Source: Amia ocellicauda
Taxonomy: Eukaryota; Chordata; Actinopteri; Amiiformes; Amiidae
DNA length: 64,000 nt
Direction of reading: 5' to 3'
NCBI RefSeq assembly: GCF_036373705.1
Contig: NC_089869.1
Location: 17,063,550 to 17,127,549 of the forward strand
The notes under the pieces were generated by a model. The model was given only the letters and a program-made list of their open reading frames with translations, made no database searches and was not told the origin of the DNA. Shown piece after piece: positions 1 through 11,730 of the stretch; within the stretch, counting starts at the first letter, position 1; each line of letters opens with the position of its first letter. The position numbers and the translations under genes were made by a program.

Positions 1-86
1 ACAAAAAAAGAAGAAAATCCCAAATTCCAGGGATTCGCTGAAGGACATTTTGCTTCTGGGAGTTAATGGTTTGCTCTGTCTTCCAG

Positions 87-3000
87 GTCAGTGAATAATT
101 TTCTGATGACTGGCCCAAAGGTAAGCCAATTTCTTTTGATCTTTTTTCCAGACTTCTACTTCATGAGAAAATGAAACATATTCCAGAATGCACATATGCA
201 CAAAAAAAAAAAGTTATTTTTCGTATTTAATACATTCTGTGCTATGCTGGGGAGGAGACTGACAAATAATTGTAGCTTTTCACTTATTCATGATTGCCTT
301 TCTTCTAATTTGTTACATAATACAGTGACATATTTTTAATATTTTAAATCGAATGAAATGTACAAACTGTTTCTACTTCAGACTGACCTCTGTCTAGAAT
401 TGATATGCTTATTTTATTTTTCGTTGCAGTCATTTCTTGTAAAATCTTTGCATGCTATCCAAAAGAGAATTGGAATTTCTAGTCTTTAGGAAAAGCCTAT
501 TAATCTGTACATATCTTAGATATGAAAGGATTGTGTAGCTTTAGTGGGTGGTCATCATTAGCACAACAGATGCCTGTGAGAGGGGGTGTAGTTCAGTCTG
601 GTTGAAGCCACTTAAGACTTATTAGTATGTATCATTTACTTTCTCATTGTCAGTGTAGAGATTCAATTGACAAGGGAGAACCAAGTTAAAAATCAACAAG
701 TTTAACAAACTAGTCACTACTAGTAAAGTAAACATTAAGATTCCTAATATTTAATAAAACTCTCTAAAATTCTCTACATCTATAATATAAAATGATTCAA
801 GTTCACTTACGTATGAAATCATAAGGTATGTGGTAAGGGGAAGGCATTAGTTACAGATGAAAATATGTGAAGCTAATCTGCTTAAATAGTTCATTAGTTT
901 TATTATAATCACCATTTCACACTTTTAAATATAATTTCATAATGTAAATACTAAGACTTGATTCATAACATTGTTTTTGAAATGGTGCATCTGTTACAAC
1001 AGCCAGACCAACACTCTCAAAGAGAATGGACCAGACAACATCTAGTGTTTTCATTTCAACTTGACATCATTGTGAACTTTACTCGATGATTAATTGGCCT
1101 TCTCTGCACACAATATGCCTAATTAATTGGCACCCGTTAATCTATAAATTAATGTTATGCGGAGCTCCTAATTGTTTAATCTGCTGCATATTTGTGACCC
1201 TTTGTCATGCTGGTGGTACCAAAGGCCCGTACTGTCTTTGGTACAGTTTTTAGCTGCCAAGACTGGAATTAATTACAACGAAGGCTGAAACTGGACAGCT
1301 TCATATAAATCAGTATGTTTAGGCATTAACTGAAGATTCTGTCCATTGAAATCTGTGGTTGTGGTTGTTTTTATCAATTAATTTTTGCTGTATTGATGCT
1401 TGCCTCCTGGCCAGGTCGTCATTGTTTATGAGAATTGGTGCTCAATTGACTAACCTGGCTATATAAAGGTTAAATAAATAAAAATCTGTGTATGACATGA
1501 GTGATAACTGACTTGCAGGTATGATTTATTTGTTCCAATTGACTTGCAGGCCTATTTAATCTACTCCAGCAGCGTGGCCGCAGGGGCTCAAAGCGGAATA
1601 GAGGAGTGCAAGTATCAGTTCGTGTGGGATCGCTGGAACTGTCCAGAGAGGGCCCTGCAACTGTCCACACACAGTGGACTCAGGAGCGGTAAGGAGAGAC
1701 AACGGCCAATTAACACACTCTAGTTCGGGCATAGAAAGACTCTCAGTGTCAATCAAGAAAACAAGGATCTTACTAATTCGAATGGTTTAAATTCACATGT
1801 GATACGTGTTTTGAAAACAAATCTTGTTATGGTCTTTGTAAAATACATCAAGCTATGTCCAATTATCACGACAATTTATATACCTGATGCAGTGGTATTT
1901 TAGTCCATATTGTACTCTGTGTGAATTACACTACTTCTCAGCCCATGCGCAACAGGTTAATAGTGTAATTGTGGTGTAGGCAGCAAACAAGCTTTGATGT
2001 GAGCCAAAGACTTGCATCTGTTTAGGGAGATACTGGCTGTAGTTTCAGTACAAGGGATTCAGTTTTCAAAGGCAGACATGGAGCTGATAAGGTGAGATTG
2101 TGTTTGTATTGTAAAGGCCGTGCCACTTAAAGGATCATTAAATGAATGGAGCTGCAGCCACTGTTTCCACAGGCTGTCCACACAACTCCAAACAAATGGT
2201 GTAATCCAATTGGGACTATCATTTTAACAGCTTCCTTGGCCATTATCTGCTTATAAAAACAAGGCATTTCCAAGGGAACTAAACCTATGCCTTAATTAAA
2301 AGAAAGAATAGGTACATTAAGGTTATTATAAAGATGAAAGGAGAAAAGGAACAGTCCTCATGAGATTAAGGCTTCGGTCAAAGAGGTAAAGTGGTCGGCA
2401 CTCTAGCATCTCCATTCACAGAACATACTTGAAATGGCAACTAAAAGCAGGAGGAATCTGTCACTCTTCAATGTAGATGTCAATAAGGCTTCAATGTCCT
2501 GAGAGTCCACAGACGATGCATGTCACCTTATGATAGACATACACATTAATATACAGTTGCAGATGACTATTTTTAGGTATCAGCATAGAGACTTCCATTT
2601 TATAAAAAAGGTGGGAGGGCCAACCTTCAACCCATTTGCTTGGACTTATTTTAAAAAGGTTAACCAAGTGACTCAGTAACGTCTAATCTGGAAATTAGGA
2701 CACACATAATAAAATACTTCGACTTAAAAGCATCCACAGACTTCAATCTATATCCACAAAACAAACCAACCTAAGTCTAAAAATAGTGAACTGTTCCATA
2801 AAGTATATAAAATATAAACGTAACATGTATTGATCTAATTAATCACAGCAGAAAAACAAAAGAGTGAAGTATATGCAATCATAATCTATCTGTAAGCTAG
2901 GACCTCAGATGTAGCAGTAGGATGTTCACAGAAAAAAGTACTAATAGTGTGAACCACTTACATTCAATCGTGTAAACAAAACCAGAGATGAAAATCTAAC

Positions 3001-5551
3001 ATTAGAAAACCTCTCGCCTTTGTTCACAGCCAACAGGGAAACTGCATTTGTCCATGCCATCAGCTCTGCTGGAGTCATGTACACTTTGACCAGGAACTGT
3101 AGTCTAGGGGATTTTGACAATTGTGGGTGTGATGACAGCAGGAATGGCCAACTAGGTAAGTAAAACCATCACCATACTAATATTTAGAATGAAAGTAAAT
3201 AAATGTAAACTTAAATATCACATAAAAGCAGAACAACAAAAAAGCAGCCCCAGGGCAAATCCCAATTAATGGGTCAGAATTCATGAAGACACACTTTCAG
3301 AAGTTGTTCAGAAGACATAACAAAGTTAGCAGTGTGCAGGCCTGTGTGTCAACACTAATATAAACTGTGCATATAGTTCACATCATCGAACACTGCTTTA
3401 AACCATACTTTCAGAACCACAGATAACATACTGCTAGAAAAAACGATTTGCATTGTCTGTTTTGGCAGCATTGCGTTTGTTTTCTGTGCCTGAGACGGCG
3501 TTTAGCCTCATCCTGTAAGACTGTGTGCTCCGTGTTGTGTACAGGGGGACAGGGCTGGCTGTGGGGGGGCTGCAGTGATAACGTGGGCTTCGGGGAGGCC
3601 ATCTCAAAGCAGTTCGTTGACGCCTTGGAAACAGGACAGGACGCCCGGGCAGCCATGAACCTGCACAACAACGAGGCCGGCCGTAAGGTAAGACGGAGTA
3701 GACGGATAGGAAGTGGTGGCTTTCACTCTGGAAAAAACTGTTCCAGAAGCACTTCAGAAATCAGAACACTGATGCATGCATGTTCCCAAAGGAGCGGGAT
3801 AGCAAAATGTTATGAGAACTTTTACAATTTGCGATAGAAGAGATTACAAAAAAATCACTAGGCCGCCAACAGGAGCCTGAATAGAAAGTGCCTTTTTATT
3901 GTTGTGTTTTTTCCCCTCTCAACAAACAGTATGTACCACCCAAGAATCCTTTTCAGACTCTTATTAGGAAGGTGCCACTCGTACCCGTAACACTGTGTGC
4001 GCTGTACCAGAAGGGCCTATTACTAGTTTTGAATGTCTTTTATGACAAGATTTCAACTCAAGATTCTTGGGATCAGTGGTGCAAGCCTTAATTAGAAGAC
4101 CCAGGGAGCCATACATTAGAAAGGTTCTTTATTACTGGGGTTTTAAATAAGTGTTTAGTTTTATTCGTGCAATAAGGATCTTACATTATATATTGGTCTT
4201 TGTGGCACTTAAGAAACCCATGGAGATCACTGCCATGCTGTTTAAGTGCTCTTTGTTTTTACTACCAGTGCTCTCTCCTCAGGTTTTGTATGATTCAAAT
4301 GGCACCTGGAGCATCATTGTAACAGAAAATGTACCAAAGAAACCCTTTTTCACTTCCTCCTCAAAAGACCTTCTATTTGGTCTTCTCATAGCAGAAAACA
4401 TATTGACAATGGCCGTGCTAAATAAATTCTCCTTTCTTCACAAGCAGAACAATCTTGCTCGATGTGAAATTTCTATCCCCCCCCCACCTCCATAGAAAGT
4501 GCCGTGACAAAAAAAGAGAGACGTCCCTTTTCAAATGACAGCTGTTTGTTTCGGCTGAAGTCAAGAAACATTGAGGAAGTGTAAAGACTGAAACAGACCT
4601 CAACTTGAACCCCCGATGTTGCGCGGCTTTAATTCCATTCATCCCTTTATAGTCCCCCTTTTTAAACGATACTAGAAGGACGGAACAACTTGCCTCTTGA
4701 TTGAAGAATGTGATATGGGCAAAAATAAACAACCTTCATGGAAATACTAAAAAAGTGCAAAACTATAGGTGTTTCATTTCAATCGACACTTTAGTTAAAT
4801 ACAGGAAACAAATTTAACTTATTGTTTATTAAATACACAATATTATGAAAAAAATTGGCAGTTTTGCTCATACTGTATTTTTTTAATTAATTAATTTGGT
4901 ATGTGGACTTTATAGCCAGTGGTATTATGGGTGGTAACTACTGCAGAGGATAGCATAGTTGTAAGCTTGTGATTCTTCTCCCGGCAGGCTGTGAAAGGCA
5001 CTATGAAAAGGACGTGCAAGTGCCATGGCGTGTCGGGCAGCTGTACCACGCAGACCTGTTGGCTGCAGCTGCCAGAGTTCAGAGAGGTGGGCAACTACTT
5101 AAAGGAGAAATACCACAAAGCCCTTAAAGTGGACCTTCTCAAGGGGGCCGGAAACAGCGCTGCCAGCCGAGGAGCCATCGCAGAGACATTCAGCTCCATC
5201 TCCAAGAAGGAGCTGGTTCACCTGGAGGACTCCCCCGACTACTGCCTGGAGAACAAGACCCTGGGGCTGCAGGGCACGGAGGGGCGCGAGTGCGTGAAGA
5301 AGGGCAAGAACCTGACCAAGTGGGAGAAGCGGAGCTGCAAGCGGCTGTGTGGTGAGTGCGGCCTGGCCGTGGAGGAGAGGAAAGCCGAGATGGTCTCCAG
5401 CTGCAACTGCAAGTTCCACTGGTGCTGCGCCGTCAAGTGCGAACAGTGCCGCAAAATCGTCACCAAGTACTTCTGTGTGAAGAAGGAGAGGAGGGGCAAG
5501 AACGAAAGTACCAGCCGCAGGAAGACCTTAAGGCTAAGGAAGAAGCACTGA
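87..5551 (+). CDS. wnt8b: Wnt8b secreted signalling ligand, 5'-partial (first exon outside window)
   Basis: Secreted Cys-rich Wnt ligand that acts through Frizzled/LRP receptors; Wnt8b is known for forebrain and hypothalamic patterning. Exons read from splice sites: 87-120, 1550-1688, 3030-3155, 3545-3687 and 4988-5551 (stop TGA 5549-5551). They keep one frame and give 334 residues plus a split first codon; only the signal-peptide exon is missing on the left. Visible hallmarks are the first exon reading [11 protein letters not shown], then [30 protein letters not shown], and the [16 protein letters not shown] motif, whose first Ser is the Porcupine acylation site in the family. The Cys-rich C-terminus ([18 protein letters not shown]) is also present. 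The Lys/Arg-rich tail ends in KKH. The downstream neighbour sec31b supports wnt8b over wnt8a. The residue identity of the Wnt8 class is clear; assignment as 8b rests on motif match plus synteny. Confidence 0.96.
121..1549 (+). other. wnt8b intron containing a putative conserved regulatory block
   Basis: Intron between a GT donor (gtaagcc at 121) and an AG acceptor ending at 1549. No coding signal or RNA gene was recognised. Most of it is AT-rich, but about 1000-1450 is different in texture and is listed separately as a possible enhancer. Confidence 0.8.
1000..1450. promoter_or_regulatory. Putative enhancer in wnt8b intron
   Basis: A non-coding block just upstream of the first full wnt8b exon in the window. 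It is dense in homeodomain-type cores (TTAATTGG at 1090 and 1132, TTAATCTATAAATTAATG near 1138-1155) and contains a SOX-like CATTGTTTATG near 1420. Its mixed base composition differs from the simple AT-rich intron around it. Developmental Wnt genes commonly carry such intronic enhancers. This is inference from texture only; no alignment was available. Confidence 0.35.
1689..3029 (+). other. wnt8b intron
   Basis: Non-coding, flanked by the donor gtaagg at 1689 and the acceptor ttcacag ending at 3029. The stretch at about 2090-2290 is less AT-simple than its surroundings and could be regulatory. Otherwise nothing is recognised. Confidence 0.75.
3688..4987 (+). other. wnt8b last intron
   Basis: Intron between donor gtaaga at 3688 and acceptor ccggcag ending at 4987. 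Short open frames here have no similarity I recognise and no splice support. About 4520-4660 has balanced composition and may be regulatory; a C-run sits at 4479-4487. Confidence 0.75.
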
Positions 5552-5842
5552 ACGGTTACAATCCAGCCTAATTACACACTAGTGCACTGGCTTGCAATGA
5601 AGAGTCTTGCAACACAAACGGACATCAGGTGGAAAGCCTAGCTACTGCCGGTGACACTACTGAACAGTCTGCAGAGCCAGCGCAATCTGTACCCGCTCCT
5701 CAGTTCACAGGCTGTAATGGGCAATGAGGTGATACTGTAGGAAATGTGCAGGAAATGTAAATAAGCACAATATATTCTTGTTTGTTGGGCGTACATGGTA
5801 GCCAGTGTATGAAGGAGGTCCTTCAAGTATTAGCATTGTATA

Positions 5843-5848
5843 AATAAA
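5843..5848 (+). terminator. wnt8b: Proximal poly(A) signal of wnt8b
   Basis: Canonical AATAAA about 290 bp after the wnt8b stop. A second AATAAA at 6789-6794 offers a distal 3' end about 1.2 kb after the stop. Which one is used cannot be told from sequence. Confidence 0.5.
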
Positions 5849-8800
5849 AGGCCTATATATTTTTTGTAAATTGTATTGAAGAAGTGACTTAATTTGCTTT
5901 GAAATGCATTTAAAACAAATGTGGGTAAAGTATACATTCGAGGAATTTTTGCCTTTATTATAATGAACTCTCTCTTCCCAGTAACACTTATGTCAATTCT
6001 TAACTGAAAATAGTTGCAAAAGTTTTAAAATCTGTAGAGTAACATTAGCAGCACAGCATTGCAAGAAAAATCCAAATGTGCTATATATAAAAGATGGTCA
6101 CACAAGGAAAAAAAAAAGATCAATTCATAATTTCTGATAAATCACACTTGCTTTTAATAACCTATTTACCCGAAGACATAGAACTAATTATAATTAAAAA
6201 AAATCTAGTTTTGACTATATGAGTATTCTTATTTTACATTCTGATATATTTATTAAATGGTAATGCAAGGATATCTACCAGGTTTACTCTCACTAAAGCA
6301 TTCCATACTTCTATACACATCTAAATGCATTGCAATTCAAATTATGGTAATTATATGTATTGTACTTTTTTGTTTTAATATTGCAAATACAGATATCCTA
6401 GAATTCTCTCCAATGTTATACGTTAATCTTAAACATGCAAGTATATTGTGTTAAGCTCCTATTGCGGCTTGACTACAATGGTTTAGAATTAAAATGAACA
6501 AAATTAAATGTTGGACACTTGGAAACAACACTTTTCCCTATCCCATCAGAGTATTTAATTGTACATAAAATTAAGCACTTTGTACATTGTTAATTTATTG
6601 CAGTTATTCTGAAGTTTGTTTAGTCTATTTTTATATTTTTGTAGTGAACCTATACATTTAAAGAAACATTTGCATTGTAACATTTGCATTTGCCATCTTT
6701 AAAATGAATTTGTTTCTTAATAGTGGTTGTGTTAACAGAACTGTGAACATTTTTTTGTTTTCCATGACTGAAAGGTCATACCATCTCCAATAAACAATTG
6801 TAAGGGCTTGAAATATAATGTGGATGTGCATTTGTTGGGCAAGCCAAACAAGCAGAGAATTGGAGTCATATCATAAAAAGATCCCAGGTCACATGTTCAG
6901 TACAAATGCTTCCCTAACTAAATACTGAAATAGATTATTTTCTTGCCAATACATGTCAAAAGCATTATACATTATTTCCTGATTTGTAAAATGTTGTTCA
7001 GGGACAAGTATATCAGACTTTCAATTAAAGTTGTATTTGTCATTATATATAAAAGGTGTCCTGCACTGACTATGATGGTTGTGTCATTTTTTTCCAATGT
7101 TCAAAGCTTCCCCTTATAATAAAGTCCTTTAATAATATCCTGACTTTTGAGCCTTATTTTATGCACTAGTTTATAAGGTTGCATCCTTATTGTGCTGCAC
7201 AGTTTTACTGAAGTTAGCTAAGAAATTTGAAATACAAAAATCTATTCAGACTGATGATGATGATAGTATTAATTGAGGAAATACAGTTCAATAAAATAAC
7301 TAAAAAAAAACAAAAACTTGTGAAGCCAAATTGGAAGCATTTCTCTGCTAAAATAATTGGAATTTGAACATATCACTGTCATAAGAAAAGAAAACCAACC
7401 TAATTTCAGCTAACCTGATTAATATTATATATAACCAGGTCTGCATTTACCAATTTAAACTACAGTATAAAGCCTTCATGTTTACGTGGTCAAATCTGAT
7501 TTTAGACAATGCCATTTCATATGAAAATAAAATCTACAGTCCCACATCTTGGTGCACCGCATGTACAGTATTACAGCCTCACACATTTCAAATGTATTGT
7601 TCACTTTGGTATCAGATAACCTCAGGGCAAAGTAACAAGAAAACAGCTTAAATTGTGGTCGTCTTCCTTAGTGCCTCTCTCCATTTCTTCTATACAAATT
7701 CCTCCTTTTTGTGCCGTTGTGGTAATCCTCAAGAAATCCTAACGCCTGGCTGATTGGAAGTTTCTTTACTGTTTAATACTAGTTTAATTAACTTTGTCGG
7801 GATAGAGAAGAGATCTAAGGGAAAACATTAAACAAGTTGCCCTCGAACCCTCCTGCCTCTTCATTTCGTATGCTAATCTCCTTCTTCACGCCACCTTCCA
7901 AAAAAAAGAAAAAAGAAAAAGAAAATGTTGGGAAAACGTCTTGTTGTCTGCACAGGGCTTCCTGGGGATTTTTTATTCCTGGCCCACCTATCTGGCTCTT
8001 TTCACTCCTCCAGGGCCTTCCTTTGCTCGATTTAACAATGAATGGCGAGCTAATCAGCCCCCTCTGAAATCCGTGGCTGCCGAACAAGCTAATCCCTCTC
8101 TCCCCTTTTTTCAATGGGCCGTCGCCTTCAAAAGGACTTTGGGAAAAGGCTTTGGACAGATTCACACTGTTCCATGAATAGAAGTTAGTTCAAGTATTGT
8201 ACCCAAACAAGTGGGTTTTATAAACAAATACTTGCCAACAACCACCCCACCTGCAAAAAGCACCAACCCCACAGCAACACACTGAGACAAAAACCAGGCC
8301 CTCCAAATGTGATGTGATCTGAAAAGGAGATTAGAGCTCCATTGACTGAGGGCAGTGCATTTCAGAACAGCCCCCTTTGCCTAATAAAGTGAGAAGGAAG
8401 TGCCTTATTGACATCTTATTTACAGAAATACATTCAAAATCAAAACTTCCCTTCTTACAACAGCTCTTAACAACTACTGCTAAGGTTTCTTTCTTTTCAA
8501 ACCGTCAAGTTGCCCATAAACGCTCAACACGTCTTTCAAAAGTGCCAATGAGTGAAAGACTGGGTCAGCGTCTGAATTCACTCTTGTTTTGCAAGTTTCC
8601 AATAGCACACACCTGGGCAACATGGGAAAATAGCACATCTTTAATGAGTAGTTACATATTCAAATACAATTGCTTCCAGTTATAAACTCAGGAAAAAATA
8701 AGTAGACTGGTACATAATTACATTTCTTACAATACTCTGTAAATGACTTTGTGACAGTGTGACATTCCCACAAAACAAAACCGATTAATACGTTTTTAGG

Positions 8801-9380
8801 AATACATCTATTTTTCCAGGAAACCATACTATCAATAGATTCCAGTACAATACAAGTGTCATGTGTTTCTTAGCACACAGTACATAATCTGCATTGTGCT
8901 ACTGAATAATCTATCTTAATAATGGTAATGCCATTTAGTCTAATGTAACCAGTAAATTAGAATTTTCAGATAATGAGGATTCCCAATTTAATGTCAATCC
9001 AAACGGTGAAGATTGAAGTGTGAAGTGTGCAGGACTCAACATTACTAAATACTTTATTTCAAGTAACTAATGGTACAGGGCTATACTTGATTATCTCTAT
9101 CACATATAACCTAGAACATTATTTTGCTGTTAATCAGAACAAATCTCTATAACCATGAACAATGTATTCATCTCACTGGCATTTCTGTCCAATAACTGAT
9201 GAGCCCAGCACACCCCCACTGAACCCACAATAGGTTCAGAAACCTGCCCCTCAAGTCCTAACAAGACACTGACTTATACATTTAAATAGTCAAATATTTA
9301 AGTAGATATTGCACTTTTAAACACCAAAAAAGAAAAATACAAAAAGGAAAACCACCGGACTTATCAGTCTGAAGACAACG
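5849..9380. other. wnt8b 3' UTR/flank and wnt8b-sec31b intergenic region
   Basis: AT-rich DNA with no recognised gene. A block at about 7660-8170 is richer in GC and resembles a conserved non-coding element (listed separately). The open frame at 8377-8685 has no recognisable domain and no splice or promoter support. Confidence 0.6.
7660..8170. promoter_or_regulatory. Putative conserved non-coding element downstream of wnt8b
   Basis: A roughly 500 bp block of balanced composition inside AT-rich spacer. It contains homeodomain/POU-like words (TATGCTAATCTCC near 7869, GAGCTAATCAGCCCC near 8047, AAGCTAATCCC near 8087). Translation shows no recognised protein, so a regulatory role for wnt8b is more likely than a gene. 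Inference only. Confidence 0.3.
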
Positions 9381-11730
9381 CTTTATTTGAAAAAAGTTAC
9401 ATCACTGAATGACAAAATTGGCGCAAAGAAAGACTATAAATATATTTGTGCACAAAAGGGAGCACGGAGGCACTTTAATGCCTTCAGTCACTGTAACTCC
9501 TACAACAACAGACCAATGAAATGAGTGCAGTCAGTAGCAACCAGAAAGCTGGATATCATGTGGGACTGCTGACTGTCGGCACAGGACAAAAATAAAAGGG
9601 AATCCAAAACAACTTTATGACTGGGACTGTTTTTTTGTTTGTTTTTGGTTTTTTTTGCTAGTAGGGAGAGCTTTAGCAGACAATTAAATGCATCAGGTTA
9701 CCCACAACACACACTCATTATTTTAAATATTAAATTAAGGTACCAATGAAAACTTAATTCAACTTTCCTTAAAAAAAAAAAACATCACCAACTTGATTCC
9801 CTGGTTTCCAATTGTTAAGAGATAAAAGGATTAACATTCAGAGTTAGTAAAACCCCTACCAGGAGTATTTGTAATGCAGTGGCCAGAGCTTCCCCCCTTG
9901 TCATTTAATCCAGACATTTGCACTCGCTGAATAGACATACTGATTTATTTTTGTGCGGCGGCAGCATTTAACATCATCCCGGAGAAAACAGTTTCATTTT
10001 TTGTTTAGCTACGTTCATGGTGTAACTTTGGCTAAACATGGGATTTACACACCAAGTTAATATTTATTGCAGCTGATCCAATACCTACTCATTTATCATC
10101 TGTGAAATTAAATGTAAACAAATGCAGTTTTTCACATCAATTGGTCACTCTGGGATATTCGTAAAAGTTACATAATTTCGGCAAATTGCACATTAAGTCT
10201 AGTACAGGAGCAATAAATACATACTTAGCTAGAGGTTGATAATATATTAAACATAGCCCAAATATGTCAATGGAATTATGTAAGTGGAAAATGGGTGTGA
10301 AAAGCTCACTCACATTGAAAGCATGGAGATCTCAGAGGAATAGGTACATAAAGCAATACATAAAGAGAAACCTAGCAGTTTCAAAGAGGTTATCTGTTCC
10401 ACAGAAAAGATACATGAATTTGAAACCTACAGGATTACACACAGAGGAGTAAAGGATCTGTAATCAACAGTGTTACTGGGGTTTCAGTGAAGTTGTTTAT
10501 TTGCCCAGCAGTTTTAGGACCGAATCGAAATCTCAATTCAAATGAATATACCCATACTTACTCATCAAACAGATTAAAAACAAGCTTCAGGAAGTTCACC
10601 CTCTTAAATATGGACAGTTACACTATTAGAAATACAAAACCTAATATTTGTATGGTATTTCTGGAGTAGTGCTGTATTAGGTTACTACTGAATTATATCA
10701 ATGTCCTTCACTAAAAACTTATTCTAAAATGTTCTTCCACTGGGTCATATCAGTATCTATCAGTAAAGTTCAATATATGTTCTCTCTGGATTTCTTCTGC
10801 ATGTCCAATCGGCTCTTTCAGACACGCAATACATAATGACAAGTTGCCTTTATCTGAAAAGTATAACTGGGTATATTATGTTTTATAACCTCATGCTTCT
10901 TTAAAGACATTGTGATAAGATTCAACCAGGAAACCGGACAAGAGGCATAATTTGTCAAACAAAAAGTTGCATTCAGTCTTTAAAACCTCAATAAATCCTA
11001 TAAGTCCATAACAATCACACTGCCATTTTTATGTATTATTTGTATACATTTAGAATTGGCAGTTATTTTTCACATTTTTAACCTGTTTGGAATAGTGAAT
11101 TGTCAGTAAAAGTAATTACTGCCACAACCGTACACTGAAGACCGGACACACATCTTTAACAACATGCATCGGTCATCCTCTTAACTTTGAATGTATGTAT
11201 GCATTTATTATTGAACTGTGAACCTGGAGTGCAGGTGCTTAAGAGTGCTTTTAGTTAAAGCAGAAAGCAAACTAGCTGCTGACATTCAGTCCCGCAGGAC
11301 GAGTTCATTGGTGAACAGCAAGTCAAAGATGTCCGACTGCCTTGAAATGAAACAAGTGCTCCCAGCTGCAGATGGGAATGGCACAGCCTAGATATGAGCC
11401 AGCCACCTCCAAACTACGACTTTTTACCTTACATTCTACACTTATTTTGTGAATCGTTAAATGCAATCTGATCTGATGCAGAGTTCAAATAATTAATGTA
11501 TGGAACCGAATCAACAGCTAACCTCCCCCCGCCCCGAACCAAATAAGAACAGCAAACATATTCAACCTTGTGAAGAGCGGAGTGAATACCAAGTATTGTC
11601 TGCAGCAATCTGTCATTATTCAAAGCACCAAAGCACATAGGTCAAAAATATATAATTTAATGATCTTTAACATTGAAATACTGCAAGGACATCGTAACAG
11701 CTTTCGTGGATTTGCTCCGTTTCTCTACTG
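9381..11730 (-). other. sec31b: Probable 3' UTR and flank of sec31b
   Basis: The region lies beyond the sec31b stop on its strand. Minus-strand AATAAA signals read at 11204-11209 and 9383-9388, so the 3' UTR could be about 0.5 or 2.3 kb. No other gene was recognised. A short coding-like piece at 11286-11336 is discussed as a finding. Confidence 0.45.

Noticed and set aside
4151-4495. Open frame of 114 codons inside a wnt8b intron
   Set aside because: Lies wholly in an intron bounded by good splice sites; low-complexity end and no domain.
5099-5499. Minus-strand frames opposite the last wnt8b exon
   Set aside because: Shadows of the strongly conserved wnt8b frame on the plus strand.
8377-8685. 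Open frame of 102 codons as a gene
   Set aside because: No recognisable domain, no splice or promoter context, AT-rich composition, and it sits in a gene-poor spacer.
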